A stretch of DNA of 64,000 nucleotides from contig NZ_JAFB01000019.1 in the NCBI RefSeq assembly GCF_000519205.1, positions 62,001 through 126,000 of the forward strand, in the 5' to 3' direction. Of the stretch, positions 25,965 through 32,732 are shown piece by piece (position 1 is the first letter of the stretch; each line of letters begins with the position of its first letter). Source of the DNA: Amycolatopsis taiwanensis DSM 45107 (lineage in GTDB: Bacteria; Actinomycetota; Actinomycetes; Mycobacteriales; Pseudonocardiaceae). Made by a program: the position numbers and the translations under genes. The notes under the pieces were generated by a model. It was not told the DNA's origin. It was given only the letters and a program-made list of their open reading frames with translations, and made no database searches.

Positions 25965-26825
25965 ATGCTCGACCCGGTATGGCTCAAAACGTTCCTGGCA
26001 GTCGCCGAAACACGAAGCTTCACCCGCGCCGCCGATCGGCTCGGACTGCGCCAGTCCACCGTCAGCCAGCACATACGCAAGCTGGAACAGGCGACGACCC
26101 AGCAGTTGTTCGAGCGCGACACGCATTCGGTACAGCTGACCCCGGACGGTGAGGCCATGGTCGGTTTCGCCAATAATGTGATCGAAACCATAGACCGCGC
26201 TATGAGTTATTTCACAGGTGGCGAGTTACGCGGCCGGGTTCGTTTCGGCGCATCCGAGGACTTTGTCGTCGGCCCGCTGCCGGAAATCCTGCGCGGGTTT
26301 CGCGGCACCCATCCACGGGTCGATCTGGAACTGACCGTCGCGCTGTCCGGCACGCTGCACGAAAAGCTGCGCGCGGGCGAACTCGACCTCGTGCTCGGCA
26401 AGCGGAACCCCGGCGAGCATCCTGACTCTCCACTGTGGACCGACCGGCTGGTGTGGGCGGGTCGCGCCGGCGCCGGTTTGACGTGGGACGGGCCGGTCCC
26501 GCTGATCGCCTACCCGCCGCCGAGCATCACCCGGGCGCGAGCGCTGGATGTGTTGCGGCGCAACGGAAAGCAGTGGCAGATCGTGTGCACGAGCGGGAGC
26601 CTCAACGGGCTGCGCGCGGCGGCGCTCGCCGGGCTCGGGGTGACCGTGTTCGCGCGCAGCCTGATCCCGGACGGGCTGGCCGAGCTGCCGCCCGGGCACG
26701 GCCTGCCGGACCCGGGCGACGTCGAGTTCATCCTCACCGCACGGCGTCCGGCGATGCAGGGGCCGGTGCTGGCGTTGTCCGACGCCATCCGCGCCGAGGC
26801 CGGCCGGCTACAGGACGTCCACTGA
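25965..26825 (+). CDS. LysR family transcriptional regulator
   Basis: 286 residues with an N-terminal winged HTH (LDPVWLKTFLAVAETRSFTR, then AADRLGLRQSTVSQHIRKLE) and a C-terminal type 2 periplasmic-binding effector domain. It lies divergent to the SBF-like transporter, the usual LysR arrangement, with the dyad at 25939-25953 between them. The effector is unknown. ATG 25965 is only 12 bases downstream of the dyad, so autoregulation is likely. It converges on an AraC gene with an 18-bp overlap. Confidence 0.9.
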   Translation: MLDPVWLKTFLAVAETRSFTRAADRLGLRQSTVSQHIRKLEQATTQQLFERDTHSVQLTPDGEAMVGFANNVIETIDRAMSYFTGGELRGRVRFGASEDFVVGPLPEILRGFRGTHPRVDLELTVALSGTLHEKLRAGELDLVLGKRNPGEHPDSPLWTDRLVWAGRAGAGLTWDGPVPLIAYPPPSITRARALDVLRRNGKQWQIVCTSGSLNGLRAAALAGLGVTVFARSLIPDGLAELPPGHGLPDPGDVEFILTARRPAMQGPVLALSDAIRAEAGRLQDVH

Positions 26826-27515
26826 CCGCTCGTCGAGCAGCGCCAGCGGGGTGAGCCCGGTCAACTCGCGCACCTCCCGGCTCAGGTGCGCCTGGTCCGC
26901 GTAGCCCGCGTCGGCGGCCAGCACCCCCAGGCTCGACGGCCGGGTTTCGGCCTCGCGCAGGAACCGCTGGAAGCGGGCCACCCGGCCGACGGCCTTGGGC
27001 CCGATGCCGGTGTGCGTCAGCAGGAGCCGCCGCAGGTGCCGTTCGGTGACCTCGATCTCCCCCGCCGCGGCGGCCACCCGGGCCCCGGAGGAGAGCCGTC
27101 GCACCGCCCGGCGGACGCGGGCGTCGACCGGCCGTGGCCGCAGCGCTTCCGGGAACCGGCCCGTCCACACGGCTTCGGTCACGCGGCGGGCGTCGCGGTC
27201 GGGCAGCACGGCCGCCAGCGGCAGTGTGAGGTCCCGGATCTCTTCCCCGGGCAGGCCGAGCGCGGCGAAGAGCGCCTCGGTCCGGAAGCGCAGGCCGCGC
27301 GCGTGGGCACCGGCGGGCAACGGGTACAGCGTGACCGTCATGCTCGGGCCGACGAGGATCGTGTCGCCCCCGTCGAAGACGACGATGTCCGAACACCCGT
27401 CCGGCACCACGCGCTGCACCCGGTCCCCGCCGACGCGCTGCTCCCACCAGCACCGGACCACGTCGGTCTCGCCGGGCCATTCCCGGTAGCTGTCCGGTTG
27501 GTGCTCGTTCACCAC
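26808..27515 (-). CDS. AraC family regulator
   Basis: About 235 residues: an N-terminal sensing region (VVPDGCSDIVVFDGGDTILVG, residues ~35-55) and a C-terminal AraC HTH pair (AAAAGEIEVTERHLRRLLLTHTGIGPKA, then LGVLAADAGYADQAHLSREVR). The target is unknown. The start is set at GTG 27515 because upstream sequence (27523-27594) is repeat C; no SD is visible, so it could be shorter (GTG 27512). Confidence 0.82.
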   Translation of the reverse strand: MVNEHQPDSYREWPGETDVVRCWWEQRVGGDRVQRVVPDGCSDIVVFDGGDTILVGPSMTVTLYPLPAGAHARGLRFRTEALFAALGLPGEEIRDLTLPLAAVLPDRDARRVTEAVWTGRFPEALRPRPVDARVRRAVRRLSSGARVAAAAGEIEVTERHLRRLLLTHTGIGPKAVGRVARFQRFLREAETRPSSLGVLAADAGYADQAHLSREVRELTGLTPLALLDERSVDVL

Positions 27516-27522
27516 GGTCAGG

Positions 27523-27594
27523 TGTTTCAAAGCGGCGGAGCACGCAGCTTGCACCGCTTCAGGTTCCGCTACCCGCACCGCCACGCAAGCCACC
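27523..27594. repeat. repeat family C, copy 1
   Basis: Begins TTTCAAAGCGGCGGAGC and ends GCTACCCGCACCGCCACGCAAGCCACC. Shares both ends with copy 2 at 36809-36876. It occupies the whole 87-bp spacer between the AraC and PIG-L genes. Confidence 0.7.
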
Positions 27595-27602
27595 ACAAAG
27601 AA

Positions 27603-28373
27603 CTAGAGGCCGGCGAACAGGTCGGTCTCGGTGATGCCGGGCCCCTGGCCGGCCCGGATGAACCACTCGGTGCCGAAGCTGTACCGGAAGGCCTCGTCGG
27701 GTATGGCGAGGAAGAAGGACTGGTCGCTGATCTGGCTCGCGTGCGCCCGCATCGCCTGGCGCTTGTACGACACCCACTCGGTGACGTCCACCGCGGCGGT
27801 GATCTCCGACTCGGGTTTGCCGGTGGTCGTGACGTCGGGCAGGTCGGCACCCTCGGCGAACCGGGCGAGCCCTCGCGCCACATGGTCCCGGTTGATCGTG
27901 CTCTGGTAGACGCGGGGCGTGCCGGCCAGCTCGGCTGCGCGCATACCGACGCGGTGCACCTGGATGTGGTCGGGGTGGCCGTAGCCGCCGTTGTCGTCGT
28001 AAACGGTCAGCACGTCGGCACGTTCCTCGCGCAGGATCGCGGCGAGCTTTCCAGCCGCCTCCTCGACCGGTGCGGTCCAGAACGAACCGGGCGCATCGTT
28101 GGTCTCGGTGCCCATCATCCCCGAGTCGGTATAACCGAGGAACTCCAGCCGCTTGACGCCCAGGATGTCCGCGGCGGCCTGGGTTTCCGCCACGCGGCGC
28201 CGCCACAGCGGCTCGTCCTCGGCGAGGAAACCGTCGGGCACCTCGCCGTGCTCACCGCGAGTCGCGACGACGAGCACCACGCGGTGACCGTCTTCGAATG
28301 CCTTGCGCATCACGCCACCGCACCCGATGGACTCGTCGTCGGGGTGGGCGTGGAAAGTCACCATCGTGGCCAC
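27603..28373 (-). CDS. PIG-L family deacetylase
   Basis: A 256-residue zinc deacetylase of the LmbE/PIG-L family. The metal ligands lie in AHPDDE (residues 9-14) and in GYGHPDHIQVH (about 142-152). Members remove acetyl groups from GlcNAc-type substrates, including mycothiol precursors and conjugates (MshB, Mca); this copy is not the standard MshB by sequence, so substrate is unknown. ATG 28373 gives MATMVTFHAHPDDES. It is followed by repeat C copy 1 and is convergent with nothing; it is divergent from the prenyl synthase gene. Confidence 0.85.
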   Translation of the reverse strand: MATMVTFHAHPDDESIGCGGVMRKAFEDGHRVVLVVATRGEHGEVPDGFLAEDEPLWRRRVAETQAAADILGVKRLEFLGYTDSGMMGTETNDAPGSFWTAPVEEAAGKLAAILREERADVLTVYDDNGGYGHPDHIQVHRVGMRAAELAGTPRVYQSTINRDHVARGLARFAEGADLPDVTTTGKPESEITAAVDVTEWVSYKRQAMRAHASQISDQSFFLAIPDEAFRYSFGTEWFIRAGQGPGITETDLFAGL

Positions 28374-28449
28374 GGCCCGAGACTACGGGGAATCGTCACA
28401 ACCCGGCCACCACCCCCCGATCGCGCCGGAAGAGCCGAGATCGGACCAT

Positions 28450-29559
28450 ATGTCCATGAGCGAGCAGGAAACGTCATCGCCGGTGAACGCGGCCGAGCGG
28501 TTCGACGCCGATCTTCCCGGTTCCGTGGAGCGAGAGCTGGTCCGGTTCCTGCACGAGGCCGCCGGACAGATCCGCATGGCCGAGCCCGGCTTCGTCTCCG
28601 GCGTCGACGCGCTCACGGACTTCGTGCTGGGCGGCGGAAAACGGCTGCGCCCGACGTTCGCGTGGTGGGCCTGGCGGGGCACCGGAGGAGATCCGGCCGA
28701 AGCCGAAGGCGTGCTGCGGGCGGTGGCCAGCCTGGAGCTGGTCCAGGCGTGTGCGCTGATCCACGACGACCTGATCGACTCCTCCGATTCGCGGCGCGGG
28801 CGCCCGACCGTGCACCGCGCCTTCGCCCGGCAGCACGACGAAAACGGCTGGCTCGGCACGCCGGAGATGTTCGGCCTGGCCGCCGCCGTGCTCATCGGCG
28901 ATCTCGCGCTCGCCTGGGCCGACGACATGTTCAACACCGCCGCGTTGCCACCGGAACGCCTTGCCGCGGCGAGGCCCGCTTGGCGGGCGATGCGCACCGA
29001 GGTGCTGGCCGGTCAGTTCCTCGACGTCCGTACCCAGGCGACCGGCGACAGTTCGCCGGAGGCCGCGCTGCGGGTCAGCCGGCTCAAGACCGCCGCCTAC
29101 ACGGTGCAGCGCCCGCTGCATCTGGGTGCCGCGCTCGCCGGCGCGGACTCCGGCCAGACCGGCGCGCTCCGGGAGTTCGGCGACGACATCGGGGTCGCCT
29201 TCCAGCTCCGGGACGATCTCCTCGGGGTGTTCGGGGACCCGTCGGTCACCGGCAAGCCGGCCGGCGACGATCTCCGGGAAGGCAAGCGGACGCTGCTCGT
29301 CGCGTTGGGCCTGGCGCAGGCCGGTCCCCACCAGGCCGAAATCATCGCGAACGCGATCGGCAACCCCGGACTGTCCGAAGCCGAGGTCGACAAGGTGCGC
29401 ACGACGCTGACCGAAGTCGGCGCGGTTGCCGCGGTGGAGCGGCGTATCGACGAACTGACCACGACGGCGCTCGCCGCGTTGCGGGCGGCGCACCTGGCGG
29501 AGCCGGCCGCCACCAGGCTCGCGGAACTGGCCGTTCGCGCGACGCAAAGGACGTCCTGA
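28450..29559 (+). CDS. trans-prenyl diphosphate synthase (GGPP synthase-like)
   Basis: A 369-residue prenyltransferase that builds linear isoprenoid diphosphates. First aspartate motif DDLID in ALIHDDLIDSS, second in FQLRDDLLGVFGD, with the chain-length region GGGKRLRPTF before them. Product length cannot be set from sequence alone, but its partner is crtI, which argues for GGPP. ATG 28450 or ATG 28456 (MSMSEQETSS); the SD is weak. It ends 5 bp before crtI and is the first gene of the pair. Confidence 0.88.
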   Translation: MSMSEQETSSPVNAAERFDADLPGSVERELVRFLHEAAGQIRMAEPGFVSGVDALTDFVLGGGKRLRPTFAWWAWRGTGGDPAEAEGVLRAVASLELVQACALIHDDLIDSSDSRRGRPTVHRAFARQHDENGWLGTPEMFGLAAAVLIGDLALAWADDMFNTAALPPERLAAARPAWRAMRTEVLAGQFLDVRTQATGDSSPEAALRVSRLKTAAYTVQRPLHLGAALAGADSGQTGALREFGDDIGVAFQLRDDLLGVFGDPSVTGKPAGDDLREGKRTLLVALGLAQAGPHQAEIIANAIGNPGLSEAEVDKVRTTLTEVGAVAAVERRIDELTTTALAALRAAHLAEPAATRLAELAVRATQRTS

Positions 29560-29563
29560 ACCG

Positions 29564-31084
29564 ATGGGACGGCGAAACGGTGTTGTGGTGGTAGGCGCGG
29601 GACTGGCCGGGCTGTCCGCGACGCTGCACCTGCTGGGCGCGGGCTTCGACGTCACGCTGTTGGAGCGCGAGGCGGGCCCCGGTGGCCGGGTGAGCCACCA
29701 GGACGGCTTCGACACCGGCGCGACCGTACTCACCATGCCCGAACTCGTCGACGAGGCGTTCGCCGCGGTGGGCGTGGCGAACCCGCTGCGGCTGCGCCGG
29801 CTGGACCCGGCCTACCGGGCGCACTTCGCCGACGGCAGCACGATCGACGTGCGGACCGGAGCCGAGGCGATGGAGGCGGAGATCCGCGCGTTCGCCGGTC
29901 CCCGTGAGGCCGCCGGCTACCGGAACCTGCGGAAGTGGCTGACCGAGCTTTACGCGGTGGAGAAGGACCATTTCATCGGCGCGAACTTCGACTCGCCGCT
30001 CGGCCTGCTCCGCCCCGAACTGCTCCGGCTCGCCGCGCTCGGCGGGTTCGACCGGCTGGACCGGCGGATCGGCCGGTTCCTCACCGACGCACGCCTGCGC
30101 CGGCTGTTCTCCTTCCAGGCGCTCTACGCCGGTCTCGATCCCCGCCGCGCCCTCGGTGCCTACGGCGTCATCCCGTACATGGACACCATCGCAGGCGTGT
30201 ACTACCCCGACGGCGGGATGGGCCGGCTCCCCCAGGCGCTCGCCGACGCCGCGGAGCAGGCCGGTGCCCAGCTGAAGTTCGGCACCGAAGCCGCTTGGCT
30301 GGAGCGGGTTTCCTCCCGCGTAATGGCGGTGCGGACGCGCGCGGGCGAACGCCTCGCATGCGACGCGGTCGTGCTCGCCACCGAACTGGCCACCGCGTAC
30401 CGGCTGCTCGGCAAGCGCCCCCGCCGTCCGTTTCCGCTGCGCTACTCGCCCTCGGCCGTGGTACTGCACGGCAAGGCGGCACGCGCGTGGCCGGCACTCG
30501 CACACCACACAATCTTCTTCGGCCACGCCTGGGAGGAGACCTTCACCGAGATCATCCGGAAGGGTTCGCTGATGAGCGATCCCTCGCTGCTGGTGACCCG
30601 GCCGCCGGGCGGATCCGCGGTGTCGGTGCTCGCGCCGGCGCCGAACCTGCACGCGGGCGCCATCGACTGGGCACGCATCGGCCCCGCCTACACCGGCGAA
30701 CTGCTCCGCACCCTGGCCGCTCGCGGGCTCACCGGGTTCGACCGGGAGTTCGCCGTCACGGAGTTGGTCACACCGCAAGACTGGGCCGCGCGCGGGCTGG
30801 CCGCGGGCACGCCGTTCTCGCTGGCGCACACCTTCGGCCAGACCGGGCCGTTCCGCCCGCGAAACGTGGTGCGGGGCATCGAAAACGTGGCACTGGCCGG
30901 CTGCGGGACGATTCCCGGCGTCGGGATCCCGCCGGTGCTCATCTCCGGGCGTCTGGCGGCCGCCCGGATCGCCGGATCCGCCACTACACCCTTATGTCAA
31001 CCCGCGGCAACCACGGTGACCACCACGCGCGCCGCCGCCAGGCCCCGCTATCGGGGCGGCGGGGCGCCATCACCGAGGACGTGA
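29564..31084 (+). CDS. crtI: phytoene desaturase-like carotenoid oxidoreductase with a repeat-derived tail
   Basis: A 506-residue FAD enzyme of the CrtI family: Rossmann GAGLAGLSAT at residues 11-20, GGRVSHQDGFDTGATVLTMP, and the C-terminal motif region CGTIPGVGIPPVLISGRLAAARI. CrtI desaturates phytoene. The canonical end is near residue 468; the last 30 or so residues (GSATTPLCQPAATTVTTTRA, then ARPRYRGGGAPSPRT) are read from element A copy 3, so the original stop was lost by the insertion. No crtB or crtY follows. Confidence 0.85.
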   Translation: MGRRNGVVVVGAGLAGLSATLHLLGAGFDVTLLEREAGPGGRVSHQDGFDTGATVLTMPELVDEAFAAVGVANPLRLRRLDPAYRAHFADGSTIDVRTGAEAMEAEIRAFAGPREAAGYRNLRKWLTELYAVEKDHFIGANFDSPLGLLRPELLRLAALGGFDRLDRRIGRFLTDARLRRLFSFQALYAGLDPRRALGAYGVIPYMDTIAGVYYPDGGMGRLPQALADAAEQAGAQLKFGTEAAWLERVSSRVMAVRTRAGERLACDAVVLATELATAYRLLGKRPRRPFPLRYSPSAVVLHGKAARAWPALAHHTIFFGHAWEETFTEIIRKGSLMSDPSLLVTRPPGGSAVSVLAPAPNLHAGAIDWARIGPAYTGELLRTLAARGLTGFDREFAVTELVTPQDWAARGLAAGTPFSLAHTFGQTGPFRPRNVVRGIENVALAGCGTIPGVGIPPVLISGRLAAARIAGSATTPLCQPAATTVTTTRAAARPRYRGGGAPSPRT

Positions 31085-31155
31085 CTTACTCCCCCATGGA
31101 GCGCCCCGTCGACGCGATCGCGGTCGCGCGCAGACTCGCGAAGGAACTGCCATGA
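30987..31155 (+). repeat. element A copy 3 (joins crtI to the F420-type gene)
   Basis: Begins near ACACCCTTATGTCAACCCGCGGC, contains a GCCCCG-CTAT-CGGGGC hairpin (31041-31056) and ends AGACTCGCGAAGGAACTGCCATGA. Similarity to copies 2 and 4 is high through the tail (GTCGACGCGATCGCGGTC). Flanking direct repeats are not clear here. The copy overlaps the 3' end of crtI. Confidence 0.78.
30994..31155 (+). CDS. element A mini-gene, copy 3 (53 residues)
   Basis: ATG 30994 to TGA 31153-31155. It begins MSTRGNHGDHHARRRQAPLS and ends MERPVDAIAVARRLAKELP. The stop overlaps an ATG (ATGA at 31152-31155) that opens a further 18-codon frame (MTPVTTGQGGSTRLRLTP) whose own stop overlaps the start of the F420-type gene (ATGA at 31205-31208). 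So two short frames link crtI to that gene by start/stop overlaps. Only the conserved tail supports translation. Confidence 0.5.
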   Translation: MSTRGNHGDHHARRRQAPLSGRRGAITEDVTYSPMERPVDAIAVARRLAKELP

Positions 31156-31204
31156 CGCCGGTGACGACGGGCCAGGGCGGCAGCACCCGTCTACGCTTGA
31201 CGCC

Positions 31205-31984
31205 ATGACGATCAGGCCCATCCGCATCGGAGTCCAGATACAGCCGCAGCACGCCGAGTACAAGGCGATCCGCGAAGCCGCGGCGCGGGCCGAGCAGCTC
31301 GGCGTGGACATCATCTTCAACTGGGACCATTTCTACCCGCTCTCGGGAGATCCCGACGGCCTGCACTTCGAGTGCTGGACCATGCTCGGCGCCTGGGCCG
31401 AGTCGACCTCCCGGGCCGAAATCGGCGCCCTGGTGACCTGCAACAGCTACCGCAATCCCGAACTGCTCGCCGACATGGCCCGCACCGTGGACCACATCAG
31501 TGACGGCCGGCTGGTCCTCGGCATCGGCGCCGGCTGGTTCGAAAAGGACTACGACGAGTACGGGTACGAGTTCGGCACCGCGGGCGGCCGGCTGAACGAC
31601 CTGGCCGAGTCCCTGCCCCGGATCGAGACGCGGCTGGGCAAGCTGAACCCCCCGCCCACCCGGAAGATCCCGGTGCTGATCGGTGGCGGCGGCGAGAAGA
31701 AGACGCTACGGCTCGTGGCCAGGCATGCCGACATCTGGCACGGCTTCGGCGACGTGGAAACCTTCGAGCGCAAGGTGAAGATCCTCAAGGGACACTGCGC
31801 GGAGGTCGGCCGCGACTTCGCGGACATCGAGCTGTCCACCGGCGTCAACGGCGAGCCCGAGGAGCTCGGTCCCCAGCTACGCGAACGCGGCGCATCCTTG
31901 TTCACCGTCGGTGTCGGCGGCCCGGACTACGACTTCAGCGTGCTCCGCAAGTGGATCGCCTGGCGGGACGCCCAGAACTCCTGA
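31205..31984 (+). CDS. LLM class F420-dependent oxidoreductase
   Basis: A 259-residue TIM-barrel flavin/F420-type enzyme (TIGR03560-like). Visible: IRIGVQIQPQHAEY at the start, RLVLGIGAGWFEKDYDEYGYEF (F420/FMN-binding loop), and PVLIGGGGEKKTLRLVARHAD. The substrate is unknown. ATG 31205 overlaps the stop of a short upstream frame and is preceded by element A copy 3. It ends just before repeat B copy 3 and a strong hairpin. Confidence 0.85.
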   Translation: MTIRPIRIGVQIQPQHAEYKAIREAAARAEQLGVDIIFNWDHFYPLSGDPDGLHFECWTMLGAWAESTSRAEIGALVTCNSYRNPELLADMARTVDHISDGRLVLGIGAGWFEKDYDEYGYEFGTAGGRLNDLAESLPRIETRLGKLNPPPTRKIPVLIGGGGEKKTLRLVARHADIWHGFGDVETFERKVKILKGHCAEVGRDFADIELSTGVNGEPEELGPQLRERGASLFTVGVGGPDYDFSVLRKWIAWRDAQNS

Positions 31985-32002
31985 CAAGTAGCGGCAACGT
32001 AG

Positions 32003-32135
32003 TTCAGAACGCGAGATCAACATCCTGGGTAACGCCGAGCGACGCTGCACGGGGGCGGGGAGGCAGGCCGCCCCCGTGATCGACCGACAGGCGACAACGG
32101 AGGTCACGGCCTGGCTACCCGCACACGTTCTGAAA
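32003..32135. repeat. repeat family B, copy 3
   Basis: Begins TTCAGAACGCGAGA and ends CACACGTTCTGAA; the first 9 and last 9 bases are inverted repeats (TTCAGAACG / CGTTCTGAA). The centre forms a hairpin (ACGGGGGCGG / CCGCCCCCGT). It starts 18 bp after the stop of the F420-type gene. Confidence 0.75.
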
Positions 32136-32146
32136 TACAAGCAGCC

Positions 32147-32181
32147 AAGCCACCTTGCCGGCGCCGGCGGCAAGGTGGCTT
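32147..32181. terminator. strong hairpin between convergent genes
   Basis: A 14-bp perfect stem (32147-32160 with 32168-32181, loop of 7) reads AAGCCACCTTGCCG on one arm and is followed by TTCTTG. It sits between the F420-type gene (plus) and the Rv2175c-type gene (minus), both ending towards it, so it can terminate both strands. Confidence 0.8.
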
Positions 32182-32204
32182 TCTTGTCGGTGACGCCGGA
32201 GGAG

Positions 32205-32573
32205 CTAGAACGCCATGGCCTGGGCCCGGCGCTTGACCTCCGTGCCGTGGTTGGTACGCAACGCGTTGATGGGCGTGGCACCGGGTAACGAGTCGTCGGC
32301 CGTGTAGAGCCAGCGCAACATCTCGGTACGCGTGAAACCCGCGTCGGACAACACGGTCAACAGCCCCGCGAGGCCCTTGACCGGGGTGCCACCGGCGAGG
32401 AAGTCGGCCGGCACGAGCAGTTCGCCCGCCCTGCGGACGGCGAGCAAATGCCCGTCCCGCAACAGTTGCCGAACCTTGTTCAACGACAAGCCGAGCTCCA
32501 CGCACACTTCTTTCAGGCCGAGCACGGCGACATCGGGACCGAGCACGTCATCAGCGACTGGAATCGCACTCAC
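32205..32573 (-). CDS. Rv2175c-type DNA-binding protein
   Basis: About 122 residues, matching the small DNA-binding protein next to PknL in mycobacteria (Rv2175c). The HTH-like core is VCVELGLSLNKVRQLLRDGHLLAVRRAGELLVP, followed by TPVKGLAGLLTVLSDAGF and the C-terminal KRRAQAMAF. In Mycobacterium tuberculosis Rv2175c is a PknL substrate whose DNA binding is reduced by phosphorylation. GTG 32573 is chosen; GTG 32582 is possible and no SD is seen, so leaderless initiation is plausible. It is divergent from the kinase gene. Confidence 0.85.
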   Translation of the reverse strand: MSAIPVADDVLGPDVAVLGLKEVCVELGLSLNKVRQLLRDGHLLAVRRAGELLVPADFLAGGTPVKGLAGLLTVLSDAGFTRTEMLRWLYTADDSLPGATPINALRTNHGTEVKRRAQAMAF

Positions 32574-32732
32574 AGCTGACACTGTGCCACATTCCACGTC
32601 ACAGATGGCAATATCGCGCTGGTGGCTTGACAAAACCTCAATCCGCGCAGGCCCGGCGCTCCGAGGCGCAGCCGGGTGGAAGGTGCCGAGTCGTTCACCA
32701 CGTGCGGCGCGGTGTCCGTACCATCTGCAACC

